Shown in pieces: positions 8,209 to 17,196 of a stretch of 64,000 nt of DNA. Under the pieces are notes generated by a model. That model did no database searches and was not told where the DNA came from. It saw nothing but the letters and a program-made list of their open reading frames with translations. Source of the DNA: JAAZKA01 sp034926225 (GTDB lineage Bacteria; Bacillota; Clostridia; Oscillospirales; QAMX01); NCBI GenBank assembly GCA_034926225.1, contig JAYFRF010000013.1, positions 133,557 to 197,556 on the forward strand, written 5' to 3'. The translations under genes and the position numbers were made by a program. Each line of letters starts with the position of its first letter. The stretch's first letter is position 1.

Positions 8209-8904
8209 ATGCAAACCATTGCCGTGGCGATTGACGGGCCGTCGGGCGCGGGAAAATCTACGCTCGCACGGGCGGTCGCTCAGGAATTCGGCTTTTTATA
8301 TGTGGATACCGGTGCGCTTTACCGCACCGTGGGGCTTTTCGTACGCCGCAAAGAGGTTGATCCCGACGATGCGGCCGCTGTCGCGCGAATTCTCCCGGAA
8401 GCGCAGGTGAGCCTTGCCTACCGGGGTGGAGAGCAGCGCGCGCTTCTTAACGGGGAGGATGTGTCAGACGCGATCCGTACCCCGGAAGCGTCGCGTTACG
8501 CGTCGAAGGTGTCGGCGCATCCCGTGGTGCGGGAGTTCCTACTCGATACGCAGCGCAGACTCGCGCGGGAGCAGAGCGTCGTCATGGACGGACGCGACAT
8601 CGGTACGGTCGTGCTGCCGGATGCGCAGGTGAAGCTTTTCCTGCACGCGTCGGCGGAGGATCGTGCGCGACGTCGTATGCTCGAGCTCAGTCAGCGGGGC
8701 ATGCCGCAGCCATATGAGGAAGTGCTGGCGGATATCCGGGAACGCGACGAGCGGGATGCCGGCCGTACGGCGGCGCCTTTGAAGAAAGCGCCGGACGCCA
8801 TCGATCTCGATACGACGGGGAACACGCTCAAGAAAAGCCGGATGCTGTTAATCGAAACGGTGAAAGGGAAAATACGGGAATGTGGTATCGAATTATACGA
8901 ATGA
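8209..8904 (+). CDS. cmk: (d)CMP kinase
   Basis: A 231-residue kinase with P-loop DGPSGAGKSTLAR at residues 8-20, YVDTGALYRTVGL binding CMP, and MDGRDIGTVVLPDA typical of Cmk. It phosphorylates CMP and dCMP with ATP. TAGGAGGAAACG precedes the ATG. Its end overlaps plsC by 25 bp. Confidence 0.96.
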   Translation: MQTIAVAIDGPSGAGKSTLARAVAQEFGFLYVDTGALYRTVGLFVRRKEVDPDDAAAVARILPEAQVSLAYRGGEQRALLNGEDVSDAIRTPEASRYASKVSAHPVVREFLLDTQRRLAREQSVVMDGRDIGTVVLPDAQVKLFLHASAEDRARRRMLELSQRGMPQPYEEVLADIRERDERDAGRTAAPLKKAPDAIDLDTTGNTLKKSRMLLIETVKGKIRECGIELYE

Positions 8905-9455
8905 TTTGTCTCATATTCTGTGAGATGACAAACCACGGAGTAAGAATACGCCATTTGGATCGGATGCCGGAGGGTGCGGCGTTGATCTGTCCCAACCATA
9001 CAAGCCTGCGCGACCCGATCTATCTTGCCATCGCCTGCGGAAAAAAGGTGAAGCTGCGGTTCATGGCCAAGATCGAGCTGTTCCGGATCAAGCCTCTCGG
9101 CGCGCTCATTCGCAGTCTCGGCGCGTTTCCCGTCAAACGAGGGGAAGCCGACCTTAACGCGATCCGGGTGAGTCAGCGTATTTTAAAGGATGGCGGAAAG
9201 CTGCTGGTCTTTCCGGAAGGAACGCGGGTTACGGAAGGTAAGGACGTGGAAGCAAAGGCAGGCGCGGCACTGCTGGCTGCGAAATCGGGCGCACCGATGG
9301 TGCCCGTGTGTATCGAGAACGGCCGTACCTGGTTCCGGCGCGTGACGGTGACCTTTGGAGAGCCGATTTTCGTTACCGGACGGCGTGAGGAACAGCGGGA
9401 AGCGGCGGCGCGGGTGATGGATGCGATCGGAGCGATAAAATGCGCATCAAAGTAG
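8880..9455 (+). CDS. plsC: 1-acyl-sn-glycerol-3-phosphate acyltransferase (PlsC family)
   Basis: A 191-residue acyltransferase with the catalytic HX4D block NHTSLRDP near residue 39 and the FPEGTR block near residue 113. It makes phosphatidic acid in phospholipid synthesis at the inner face of the membrane. Overlaps cmk at its start and ispH-rpsA by 16 bp at its end, so translation is probably coupled. Confidence 0.92.
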   Translation: MWYRIIRMICLIFCEMTNHGVRIRHLDRMPEGAALICPNHTSLRDPIYLAIACGKKVKLRFMAKIELFRIKPLGALIRSLGAFPVKRGEADLNAIRVSQRILKDGGKLLVFPEGTRVTEGKDVEAKAGAALLAAKSGAPMVPVCIENGRTWFRRVTVTFGEPIFVTGRREEQREAAARVMDAIGAIKCASK

Positions 9456-11425
9456 CCAAATCCGCAGGCTTTTGCTTCGGCGTACAGCGTGCGGTCGATA
9501 TGGCGCTGAAGCTAACCGAAACGACGAAAGTTGAGACGCTGGGGCCGCTGATCCATAACCGGGAGGCGCTGGAGGAATTGGCCCGTCACGGTATTTGCGA
9601 GATCGAACGCGTGGAGGATGCCACTCCCGGCGCGACGTTGCTGATTCGTGCGCATGGCGTGCCGGAGAGCGTCACACAGGAGATTGCGCGGCGGGGAATA
9701 CCGTATTTGGACGCGACCTGTCCATACGTCGCGAAAATCCACCGAATTGTCGGCCAGGAGAGCGCTGAAGGTAGAAAAGTGGTCGTCATCGGGGATGAAA
9801 AACACCCGGAAGTGATTGGTATCTGCGGTCATGCGAACGACGCCATCGTATTTGCGGATGCTGAAGGCATGTTGTCATGGCTAAGGGAAGGGCAAAACGC
9901 CCAAAAACCACTGTCGTTTGTGGCGCAAACCACGACAAGAAAAATAAATTGGGAACAATGCGTTAAATTTCTCAAAAAAGAGTGTACAAACGCAAAAAAA
10001 TTTGATACAATATGTAGTGCAACCGATGAGCGGCAGAAAGAAGCCGAAAGGCTTGCCGCGGAGTCGGACGTCATGCTGGTCTTAGGAGACAAACTAAGCT
10101 CGAACACGAGAAAGCTTGCCGAAATTGCCCGCGAACATTGTCCCCGCGTCTGGGCGATCGAGCGCGCGCGGGAACTGACACGCGATATGTGGGAGGAAGG
10201 CAGGCAGGTCGGCGTTACAGCCGGCGCGTCCACCCCGGCATGGATCATGAAGGAGGTTGTCAACAAGATGACAGAGGAATTGAAAACCGCGCAGACCGAA
10301 CCCAACACCGCTGAAGCGGCGGTCGTCGACAACAAGAACGGCGAAGAAAGCTTCGAAACCATGCTGGAGGCATCTATCAAAACACTGAGCAGCGGAGATC
10401 GGGTTACCGGCGTTGTGACGGGTATCACGTCCGGCGAAGTCAACGTTGACCTTGGCGTTAAGCAGGCTGCGTATATCCCCGTATCCGAACTTTCCGATGA
10501 CCCCAATTATAAGGTCGAGGAAAACATCCATGTCGGCGATGAGATCGAAGCGTTCGTCGTGCGCGTCAGCGATGTCGACGGCGTGATCATGCTCTCCAAA
10601 AAGAAGCTTGACAGCATCCGCGGATGGGATATCGTTGAGGAAGCCAAGGAAAACCATACCGTCATGGAAGGCGTCGTGACCGAAGAGAACAAGGGCGGTA
10701 TCGTCGTCATAGTCAAGGGTGTTCGCGTTTTCGTGCCGGCATCCCAGTCCGGACTTCCCAAAGAAACGCCGATGACAGGTCTGTTAAAGCAGAGCGTTAA
10801 GCTCAAGATCACCGAAGTTACCCGTGCGCGCCGCCGCGTCGTCGGCAGCATCCGCATGGTGCAGCAGGAAGAGTACCGCGCCAAGGCTGAAAAAGTCTGG
10901 GCGACCATCGAAGAAGGCTCCGAGTACACCGGCGTTGTCAAGTCCCTGACCCAATACGGCGCGTTCGTCGACATCGGCGGCGTGGACGGCATGGTGCATA
11001 TCTCCGAGCTCAGTTGGGGTCGTGTGCGTCATCCCAGCGATGTCGTCAAGGTCGGCGATATCGTCAAGGTGTACGTGATTGCGGTCGATCGCGAAAAGAA
11101 AAAGATCTCCTTAGGTTACCGCCGTGCGGAGGACAACCCGTGGACGAAGTTCATCTCCACCTACTCCATCGGCGATACCGCGAAGGTCAAGATTGCAAAG
11201 TTCATGCCCTTCGGCGCGTTTGCCGAAGTTCTTCCCGGCGTCGACGGTTTGATTCATATCTCCCAGATCGCGGATCACCGCATCGGTAAGCCCGAGGACG
11301 TTCTCCAGATCGGCCAGGAGGTTGATGCCCGCATCATCGACATCGACATGGACCGCCAGAAGATCAGCCTTTCGATCCGCGCGCTGCTTGAGGACGTGCA
11401 GACCGAAGAATCCGACGAGCAATAA
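9440..11425 (+). CDS. ispH: IspH - ribosomal protein S1 fusion (HMBPP reductase / S1)
   Basis: A 661-residue fusion. Residues 1-285 are IspH: iron-sulfur ligands C12, C94 and C192, with H39, H72 and E124 (HPEV) of the active site; this is the last step of the MEP isoprenoid pathway. After a charged linker, residues about 320-655 carry four S1 RNA-binding repeats, e.g. GAFVDIGGVDGMVHISELSW in the third. The fusion is known from many Clostridia. It closes the cmk-plsC operon and is followed by a strong terminator. Confidence 0.95.
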   Translation: MRIKVAKSAGFCFGVQRAVDMALKLTETTKVETLGPLIHNREALEELARHGICEIERVEDATPGATLLIRAHGVPESVTQEIARRGIPYLDATCPYVAKIHRIVGQESAEGRKVVVIGDEKHPEVIGICGHANDAIVFADAEGMLSWLREGQNAQKPLSFVAQTTTRKINWEQCVKFLKKECTNAKKFDTICSATDERQKEAERLAAESDVMLVLGDKLSSNTRKLAEIAREHCPRVWAIERARELTRDMWEEGRQVGVTAGASTPAWIMKEVVNKMTEELKTAQTEPNTAEAAVVDNKNGEESFETMLEASIKTLSSGDRVTGVVTGITSGEVNVDLGVKQAAYIPVSELSDDPNYKVEENIHVGDEIEAFVVRVSDVDGVIMLSKKKLDSIRGWDIVEEAKENHTVMEGVVTEENKGGIVVIVKGVRVFVPASQSGLPKETPMTGLLKQSVKLKITEVTRARRRVVGSIRMVQQEEYRAKAEKVWATIEEGSEYTGVVKSLTQYGAFVDIGGVDGMVHISELSWGRVRHPSDVVKVGDIVKVYVIAVDREKKKISLGYRRAEDNPWTKFISTYSIGDTAKVKIAKFMPFGAFAEVLPGVDGLIHISQIADHRIGKPEDVLQIGQEVDARIIDIDMDRQKISLSIRALLEDVQTEESDEQ

Positions 11426-11456
11426 GCATCCGTTCTTATCCATTTCATAAATTATG

Positions 11457-11513
11457 AACGCAAAAAGCGCCGGGTTGAGTTTTCATCCATGCCCCGGTGT
11501 TTTTTGCGTTTTT
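11457..11513 (+). terminator. Terminator after ispH-rpsA
   Basis: AACGCAAAAAGCGCCGGG pairs with CCCCGGTGTTTTTTGCGTT, followed by T-rich sequence. Confidence 0.8.
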
Positions 11514-11666
11514 CTAATTTTATGGGTGTGTGCCGAAAAATGTAACGAGCCTTTAGAAAATGCGTTTCACGGAGCGCTGCGAATACTAAAAACCAATTAA
11601 AATAATGAATATGAATAATATGTGAACACTAACGCAAAATATGATTATAATTTACAAAAAATACAC

Positions 11667-11695
11667 TGGACAAACGAGTCATTATGTGGTATAAT
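11667..11695 (+). promoter_or_regulatory. Promoter of hpf
   Basis: TGGACA (11667-11672), 17-bp spacer, TATAAT (11690-11695), leaving an 80-nt leader. The AT-rich stretch 11514-11666 before it holds no recognisable gene. Confidence 0.75.
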
Positions 11696-11782
11696 ACAAT
11701 TGAGCTCCAGGAGAAGGACTAAACAGAGTATTATTTAATCCTTCTTCCGAAAAGTGAAAATAGAGAAAAGGAGTTGACGCGT

Positions 11783-12307
11783 ATGAAGTTCGCATTCACG
11801 GGACGTAAGATGGAGGTGTCGGACGCGTTGCGCGCGTATACGGAGAAGAAGCTCTCAAAACTCAACCGCTTCTTTTCAAGCGACGCGGAGACACAGGTGA
11901 CCTTCCATACGGAACGAGGCCGCGACACGGCCGAAGTAACGGTGCGCTGCGCGAACATGTATTTCCGCGCGCAGGAAACGGCGAACGATATGTACGCTGC
12001 GATCGATTCCATTGTGGACATGATCGAGCGGCAGATCCGCAAGAATAAGACCCGCCTTGAGAAGCGGCTCCGGAACGGCGCCTTCGAGCCGGTTGTCCCC
12101 GCTATCCCGGAGGAGCCGGAGGAAACCTACGAGATCGTTCGTCGTAAACGCTTTGCATTAAAGCCAATGGCGGTGGAGGAAGCGATTTTGCAGATGAATC
12201 TGTTGGGTCACTCGTTTTACGCGTTCAAAAACGCGGAAGATGAGAACCGATATTGCGTAGTTTACCGCCGCAAAGACGGTGGCTATGGTTTGATTGAAAG
12301 CGATTGA
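11783..12307 (+). CDS. hpf: Ribosome hibernation-promoting factor, long form
   Basis: A 174-residue protein. The N-terminal domain (1-100, GRKMEVSDALRAYTEKKLSKL) is the RaiA/HPF fold and the C-terminal domain (about 118-174, VRRKRFALKPMAVEEAILQM) is the dimerisation tail of the long form, which joins two ribosomes into inactive 100S particles. The ATG at 11783 follows AAAGGAG by nine bases; the TTG at 11774 abuts the Shine-Dalgarno and is unlikely. Confidence 0.95.
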   Translation: MKFAFTGRKMEVSDALRAYTEKKLSKLNRFFSSDAETQVTFHTERGRDTAEVTVRCANMYFRAQETANDMYAAIDSIVDMIERQIRKNKTRLEKRLRNGAFEPVVPAIPEEPEETYEIVRRKRFALKPMAVEEAILQMNLLGHSFYAFKNAEDENRYCVVYRRKDGGYGLIESD

Positions 12308-12317
12308 TATATTACAT

Positions 12318-12358
12318 AAAAAGGCTGCCGTTCGGACAACAGAACGGCAGCCTTTTTT
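12318..12358. terminator. Bidirectional terminator between hpf and the coat gene
   Basis: AAAAAGGCTGCCGTTC and GAACGGCAGCCTTTTTT form a 15-bp stem with A and T runs on both sides, serving both converging transcripts. Confidence 0.9.
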
Positions 12359-12418
12359 AAATGGCACGGGGGTTGTAATCCCTTGTTATGCGTGGTATAC
12401 TAAAACAGAAAAGTGAAA

Positions 12419-12688
12419 TCAGCCGTTCATGGAGAATTTCTGCTTAACAGCATCGATCTCCGTCTGCTCGGCGGTTTTTACGGGATACCAGCCCCGATTG
12501 TGCATTTCGTCAAACAGCTCGGTCTGAATGTGATGCTCCTCGGACAGGATGCCGAGGAAGGTGTCGCGGAGATTGGTGTGCTCGCATTCGCCGGCGAAGG
12601 TGTTATAATTCGCTGTGATCTGCTTCTGGGAGCTTAAAAAGTCTTCGAGAATGTCCTTTTCGCACATATTGATTGCGTTGTTAGCCAT
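12419..12688 (-). CDS. Spore coat protein, CotF-domain type
   Basis: An 89-residue protein with the coat-F pattern: MCEKDILEDFLSSQKQITANYN followed by a second helix with HHIQTELFDEMHNRGWY. Proteins of this ferritin-like helical family are found in spore coats. GGGAG precedes the start. It follows a second small coat-like gene by 16 bp. Confidence 0.82.
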   Translation of the reverse strand: MANNAINMCEKDILEDFLSSQKQITANYNTFAGECEHTNLRDTFLGILSEEHHIQTELFDEMHNRGWYPVKTAEQTEIDAVKQKFSMNG

Positions 12689-12704
12689 ATCGATGCTCCC
12701 TTCT

Positions 12705-12896
12705 TTAGTTTAAGAACGCAAGAATGCGGTCAAAATGCTGCTGATGCCGGGAGGCTATGGTGTCAAGTTTATTCTTAATCACCGCGTCGGAACACTGGGA
12801 TGCCATACCGCGATATTTCGCGACCAGCACGCGCTCGGCGGAGAGCTGCTCCTCGAGCGCCGTGACTTCCTTACTCGATAGATTCGCCATATACAA
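12705..12896 (-). CDS. Small coat-associated protein
   Basis: A 63-residue (61 from the second start) helical protein, ALEEQLSAERVLVAKYRGMA then HQQHFDRILAFL, of the type paired with CotF proteins in clostridial genomes. A GAAAGG site is seven bases from a TTG at 12896 and thirteen from an ATG at 12890, so either start is possible. Likely made with the downstream CotF-type gene. Confidence 0.68.
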   Translation of the reverse strand: MYMANLSSKEVTALEEQLSAERVLVAKYRGMASQCSDAVIKNKLDTIASRHQQHFDRILAFLN

Positions 12897-12993
12897 AAAC
12901 CGGCCTTTCTGACCCGGAAGAGTATCGATGCCCGGGACACGTTTATAATGCCCGGAATGCGTGGGTATATGTCAGGAAAACGTTTCAAAAAAA

Positions 12994-13515
12994 TTAGAAA
13001 CGCAGCACCAGACAACGCCTTCCGCCAATCATCTCCATACGCAGCTGCTGATACCAAGGAGCCAGCGCCAACGGTTTTTGGGGTTCGAACGGTTCGATCA
13101 AGGTGCGCGGGGATGAACGGTAATATAGCCCGCGCGTCGGACAATTCGCGAAGGCGGGATATTCACGGGAAAGCGTATCCGGCGCGGGACGGACGTCCTC
13201 CGGCGGAAAGGATACCGAAGCCGTGGCGCTCGGCTCCGGCGAATAGGGGTGAAGCATCGCGGAAAGCGCACCGTCCAGGCGGAAAGACTCCCAAAGAAGC
13301 TGTGTACCGCTGATGGTACGCCGCAGACGCATACGACGGCCCTCCGGCACGGGAATGCCGAGACGAAGGGTATGCCCCGCGGCGTCGGCGATCTCGAGCC
13401 GTCGCAAGCCTGCGTACGGGTCGAGAATCGCATCGAAATGCCAATATAAGCCCTCGCGCGCCCATGTAAGCGTGCCGACACGCGTGTCCCGGTTCATGAT
13501 CGCGCATTCACGCAT
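12994..13515 (-). CDS. Protein of unknown function
   Basis: A 173-residue protein I do not recognise. It has GTLTWAREGLYWHFDA near residue 13 and many aromatic and Arg residues, no signal peptide or membrane segment, and ends GGRRCLVLRF. The ATG has GGAGGG nine bases upstream. It is divergent from lplA with only 35 bp between the starts, and lies upstream of the coat genes. Confidence 0.65.
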   Translation of the reverse strand: MRECAIMNRDTRVGTLTWAREGLYWHFDAILDPYAGLRRLEIADAAGHTLRLGIPVPEGRRMRLRRTISGTQLLWESFRLDGALSAMLHPYSPEPSATASVSFPPEDVRPAPDTLSREYPAFANCPTRGLYYRSSPRTLIEPFEPQKPLALAPWYQQLRMEMIGGRRCLVLRF

Positions 13516-13550
13516 GGTAAATCACCCTCCAAAGGAGAAAATTATTATAA

Positions 13551-14513
13551 ATGAACGCCATTTATCGCACAAAGTCCACCGATCCATGGGAAAATCTCGC
13601 CGTTGAGGAATACCTTCTCGATACCATCACCGCACCGACCTTATATCTGTGGCAAAACGAACGCACGGTTGTAATCGGACGCCATCAAAACGTCTGGGCG
13701 GAGTGCGACCTTTCCGCGCTCGAAAGCTTCAACGGAAGGCTCGCCCGCAGACTGTCCGGCGGCGGTGCGGTGTATCACGATCTCGGCAACCTGAATTTTA
13801 CATTTTTGCTGCCACGCCCTCTCTACGATCAGACGCGCCAGACCTCTGTGCTGCTGCAAGCCGCGCTCGACGTCGGCATCCATGCGGAGGCGACGGGGAG
13901 AAACGATTTGCTCGCCGACGGACGCAAGTTTTCCGGGCACGCGTTTTGCTTCCGGGAACATACGGCGTATCATCACGGAACACTGCTTCTGGACACCGAC
14001 ATCGAACGCATGACTCGGGTGTTAACCGTCGATGCGTCGAAGCTTGCGTCGAAGGCAATTGCCTCCGTGCGCTCCCGTGTGGTGAATCTGCGTGAGCTTG
14101 CGCCGGCGCTGACAGCGGAGACGCTCGGTGAAGCGGTATGCCGCGCCTTTTGCCACGAATATGGCGACGCCAAGACGTATGACACGGAGAGTCTGCCGAG
14201 AGGCGAGATCGCGCGGCTGCGGGAAAAGTATGCGTCGTGGGCATGGCGGTTCGGTGAGACACCGACATTTGATGCCCGGATGAAAACACGCTTCCCATGG
14301 GGTGGCGTCGAGGTCTGCCTGACCCTGCGCGATGCGAAGGTCACCTGTGCGACGGTTTATACCGACGCGCTTGATACGGATTTTGCCGGGAGGCTGGAGC
14401 GGACACTGTGCGGGCTGCCTTACGATGCGGCGAGCTTTGCTCAGGCGTGCTGCGGACAAGAGAATGCGCTTACCGAATGCGGCCTGTGGCTTGCGGAGCA
14501 GATGCAAGGCTAA
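13551..14513 (+). CDS. lplA: Lipoate-protein ligase
   Basis: A 320-residue enzyme of the biotin/lipoate ligase fold: NLAVEEYLL, ERTVVIGRHQNVWAEC, RLSGGGAVYHDLGNLNF with the adenylate-binding region, and KFSGHAF. The small C-terminal domain follows after about residue 235. It activates free lipoate with ATP and attaches it to lipoyl domains of 2-oxoacid dehydrogenases or glycine cleavage protein H. It converges on spmB with a four-base overlap. Confidence 0.92.
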   Translation: MNAIYRTKSTDPWENLAVEEYLLDTITAPTLYLWQNERTVVIGRHQNVWAECDLSALESFNGRLARRLSGGGAVYHDLGNLNFTFLLPRPLYDQTRQTSVLLQAALDVGIHAEATGRNDLLADGRKFSGHAFCFREHTAYHHGTLLLDTDIERMTRVLTVDASKLASKAIASVRSRVVNLRELAPALTAETLGEAVCRAFCHEYGDAKTYDTESLPRGEIARLREKYASWAWRFGETPTFDARMKTRFPWGGVEVCLTLRDAKVTCATVYTDALDTDFAGRLERTLCGLPYDAASFAQACCGQENALTECGLWLAEQMQG

Positions 14514-15013
14514 AAAAAGAGCCGTGCGGCCAGTCCCGCCGCGAGAATCACCGCAATTTCACCGGAGAGTGCGGATGGAATGGCCCAGCGCGTATTTTTC
14601 ACGCCCGCAAGATAGATCGCTGCGACATAGAAGGTCGTCTCACCGCTCGCAAGCAGGACGGCGGCAAGCTTTCCGATCGTGGAATCCACGCCGTAGGCCG
14701 CCATCAGCTCCGTACCGACAGCCATCGCACCCGAGCCGGAAAACGGCTTCATGAAAATCAAAGGTGCCAGTTCTCCCGGCAACCCGATAAAACGCAGCAC
14801 CGGCGACATTAGCACTGCAAGCAGGTCTAATAACCCGGAAGCCCGCAGCATTGTGACCGCGATGAGCAAGCCTACCAATGTCGGCAGCAGCCGGATGGTG
14901 GCGGCAAGGCCCTGCTTTGCGCCGTCACGAAAAACCGTGAAAGCATCCGTACCGCGTAGAAGCGCGTAGAGCGGCACGAACGCTAGCAGACACGGCACCA
15001 GATACGCGCTCAT
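14510..15013 (-). CDS. spmB: Spore maturation protein B
   Basis: A 167-residue membrane protein with the nucleoside-recognition (Gate) domain: KPFSGSGAMAVGTEL and LLASGETTFYVAAIYLAG. With SpmA it takes part in spore core dehydration. The frame is open far upstream, but homology starts at MSAYLVP (15013), whose ATG overlaps the spmA stop as ATGA. Confidence 0.93.
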   Translation of the reverse strand: MSAYLVPCLLAFVPLYALLRGTDAFTVFRDGAKQGLAATIRLLPTLVGLLIAVTMLRASGLLDLLAVLMSPVLRFIGLPGELAPLIFMKPFSGSGAMAVGTELMAAYGVDSTIGKLAAVLLASGETTFYVAAIYLAGVKNTRWAIPSALSGEIAVILAAGLAARLFF

Positions 15014-15567
15014 GCGATGCGTCTTAGGAGACACGCCGTGCCGACGCCGACCGCTACGCCGATCGCGGAGCAGAACCAGACAGCGGGCAGGATGGCATAC
15101 GGATTCGCTGCGCCGAAGGATGCCCGCAGCGCCGCCGCGGTTATCGGCAGCAGCGAAAACGAGACGGCGTTGACGACGGCAAGCATGCATAAGCTGTCGG
15201 ACGCTGTATCGCCGGTACGCAGCCGACGTGCGGCGTCGAGTCCCGACGGAGTCGCGGCGTTCGACATGCCGAGCAAGTTCGCCGTGACATTTGCCGCAAT
15301 GCTCTGCATAGCATCGGCGTCCGCGTCGGGGAAGAGCCGACGGAATATGGGTTTAAAGCGTCGGGTGAGCGAGTCCGCAAGACCGCATTCGCGCAAAAGT
15401 GCGAGCAGCCCTGAAAAAAAGCACATCATCCCCAACAGCATGCCACAAAGCTTGACAGCACTCCAAGCGCCGTCCGTTACAGCGGCTGTGAGCGCATCGG
15501 CGCGGCCCGTGATAATCCCGTAGACGACGGCAAGCGTAAGCATCCCGACCCAGATTTTCGAAAGCAT
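15010..15567 (-). CDS. spmA: Spore maturation protein A
   Basis: A 185-residue membrane protein with the Gate-domain signature NLLGMSNAATPSGLDA near residue 93, typical of SpmA. GGGAGG lies nine bases before the ATG. Two-gene operon with spmB; shows that the organism makes endospores. Confidence 0.93.
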   Translation of the reverse strand: MLSKIWVGMLTLAVVYGIITGRADALTAAVTDGAWSAVKLCGMLLGMMCFFSGLLALLRECGLADSLTRRFKPIFRRLFPDADADAMQSIAANVTANLLGMSNAATPSGLDAARRLRTGDTASDSLCMLAVVNAVSFSLLPITAAALRASFGAANPYAILPAVWFCSAIGVAVGVGTACLLRRIA

Positions 15568-15665
15568 CCGGCTATTCCTCCCGGTTTGCGTTTACACCAG
15601 TGTATGCGCGTCGCCCGGGGATTAGAAGGGTTCACTACGATACGACAATGTGAGGATAACCATAT

Positions 15666-16526
15666 ATGAAGACCCCTATATTGCCCATTCCTATCTACCA
15701 GACCCGTCCTTGGGGAGGAGACCGTCTGCATGCGCTGTACGGCCGTGAAACGCCGGAGAAGACCGGCGAGTCCTGGGAGCTGTCCGTGCACGACCACGGC
15801 ATCAGCCGCAACGCCGAGGGGTATGCCATCCGCGATCTGTACCCCGATCTGCGGCTGATCTTCAAGCTGCTCGACGCCCGGGAAGCGTTATCCGTACAGG
15901 TGCATCCATCGGCGGGGACCGACGCGAAGACGGAGATGTGGATCGTCATGGAAGCGGCACCCGGCGCGAAGCTGTATGCCGGCGTGAAGCCCGGTGTGAC
16001 AGAGTATGAGCTGCGGGAGCGTATCGGGAACCGGACGCTGCCCGAGGCTCTTGTATGCCACGACGCCCGTGAGGGGGATGTATTTTTCCTTCCGGGCGGC
16101 ACGGTACACGCGCTGGGCGCGGGGCTCGTCGTCGCCGAGATTCAGCAGCCGGGCGACTGCACGTACCGGCTCTACGATTGGGGCCGTCCGAGAGAGCTGC
16201 ACATCGACGCGGGACTTGCGGCGGCGAAGCTCGAGTCCTTACCGGTATGCGCAAGGATTCCAATGGCCGGCGGGCATGTGACGCTGCCGGGATGCGGTTA
16301 TTTTACGGCGGAAGCGGTGCGTGGGAGGTCATATCGCTCTCAAACGGACGGGGAGCATACGATTCTGTTCCTGCGCGCGCCGGGTACCGTCGAGACGACG
16401 GACGGCAAGGTCAGCGTCGCGGGCGGTACGACGGTGTTCCTGCCGGGCGATACGGGTGCGTTTTCGGTCTGCGGTAACGAAACGCCGGATTTCCTGGTTT
16501 TCAGACAGCCCAAGGCCGTAAAATAA
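15666..16526 (+). CDS. manA: Class I mannose-6-phosphate isomerase
   Basis: A 286-residue cupin-fold isomerase. Zinc-binding residues appear in LSVQVHPS (residue 79), KTEMWIV and GGTVHALG. It interconverts mannose-6-phosphate and fructose-6-phosphate. The length fits the short Gram-positive form. An AGGATA site precedes the ATG. It is followed by the HAD phosphatase 19 bp downstream. Confidence 0.92.
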   Translation: MKTPILPIPIYQTRPWGGDRLHALYGRETPEKTGESWELSVHDHGISRNAEGYAIRDLYPDLRLIFKLLDAREALSVQVHPSAGTDAKTEMWIVMEAAPGAKLYAGVKPGVTEYELRERIGNRTLPEALVCHDAREGDVFFLPGGTVHALGAGLVVAEIQQPGDCTYRLYDWGRPRELHIDAGLAAAKLESLPVCARIPMAGGHVTLPGCGYFTAEAVRGRSYRSQTDGEHTILFLRAPGTVETTDGKVSVAGGTTVFLPGDTGAFSVCGNETPDFLVFRQPKAVK

Positions 16527-16545
16527 CAAAGTTTGGAGGACGGGT

Positions 16546-17193
16546 ATGCTTCGTTACGCTATTTTCGATCTGGACGGCACTCTGCTCAACACCCTGCTAG
16601 ACCTCGCGGACTGTGTGAACGCGACGCTGCGGCATTTCGGCCTTCCGGAACGCGAGCCGGAGGATATTATGGCCTTCCTCGGTTCCGGAAGGACGCATTT
16701 AATCCGCAACGCCTCAGGTATCACCGCGCAGCCGCGCTTGGAGGAGATCTGCGTGTACTATGACGTGCTGTACGGGCAAAACTATCGTAGGCTGACCCGC
16801 GCGTACAACGGCATAGCGGCGGCTCTTTCCAAGCTGCAGGCTGCGGGTATCGGTATGGCGGTGCTGTCGAATAAGCAGCATCCGATGACGGTGTCGCTCG
16901 TCGCGGAATGTCTGCCCGGGATCCGTTTCGGCGCGGTCTTAGGGCAGCGTCCGGGCGTCGCACTCAAGCCTGAGGCCGGCGCGGTGTACGAGATTCTTGA
17001 CATCCTCGGTGCGGCCAAGGAGGAAACCGTCTATTTCGGAGACAGCGACATCGATGTGAAGACTGCGCAGAATGCCGGGGTCGAGATGTCCGCCGTAACG
17101 TGGGGATTTCGTTCGGAGGAAACGCTGCTTAAAGCCGGTGCGGTGCGTTTGCTGCGTTCGCCGGAGGAGATTCCGGGTATATTTGGGGTGTAA
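16546..17193 (+). CDS. HAD-superfamily phosphatase (phosphoglycolate phosphatase-like)
   Basis: A 215-residue HAD hydrolase: motif I FDLDGTLLNT at residues 6-15 with the two catalytic Asp, motif II VLSNK, and motif IV YFGDSDIDVKTAQNAG. Resembles Gph; substrate not certain. GGAGG nine bases before ATG. Confidence 0.88.
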   Translation: MLRYAIFDLDGTLLNTLLDLADCVNATLRHFGLPEREPEDIMAFLGSGRTHLIRNASGITAQPRLEEICVYYDVLYGQNYRRLTRAYNGIAAALSKLQAAGIGMAVLSNKQHPMTVSLVAECLPGIRFGAVLGQRPGVALKPEAGAVYEILDILGAAKEETVYFGDSDIDVKTAQNAGVEMSAVTWGFRSEETLLKAGAVRLLRSPEEIPGIFGV

Positions 17194-17196
17194 GTG

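Noticed and set aside
9440..11425. IspH-S1 fusion as a possible assembly error
   Set aside because: The frame is continuous with a sensible linker, and this fusion is established in many Clostridia.
12994..14513. Several long open frames on both strands around lplA and the neighbouring unknown gene
   Set aside because: High GC leaves shadow frames; only the two divergent genes have ribosome sites and family-like sequence.
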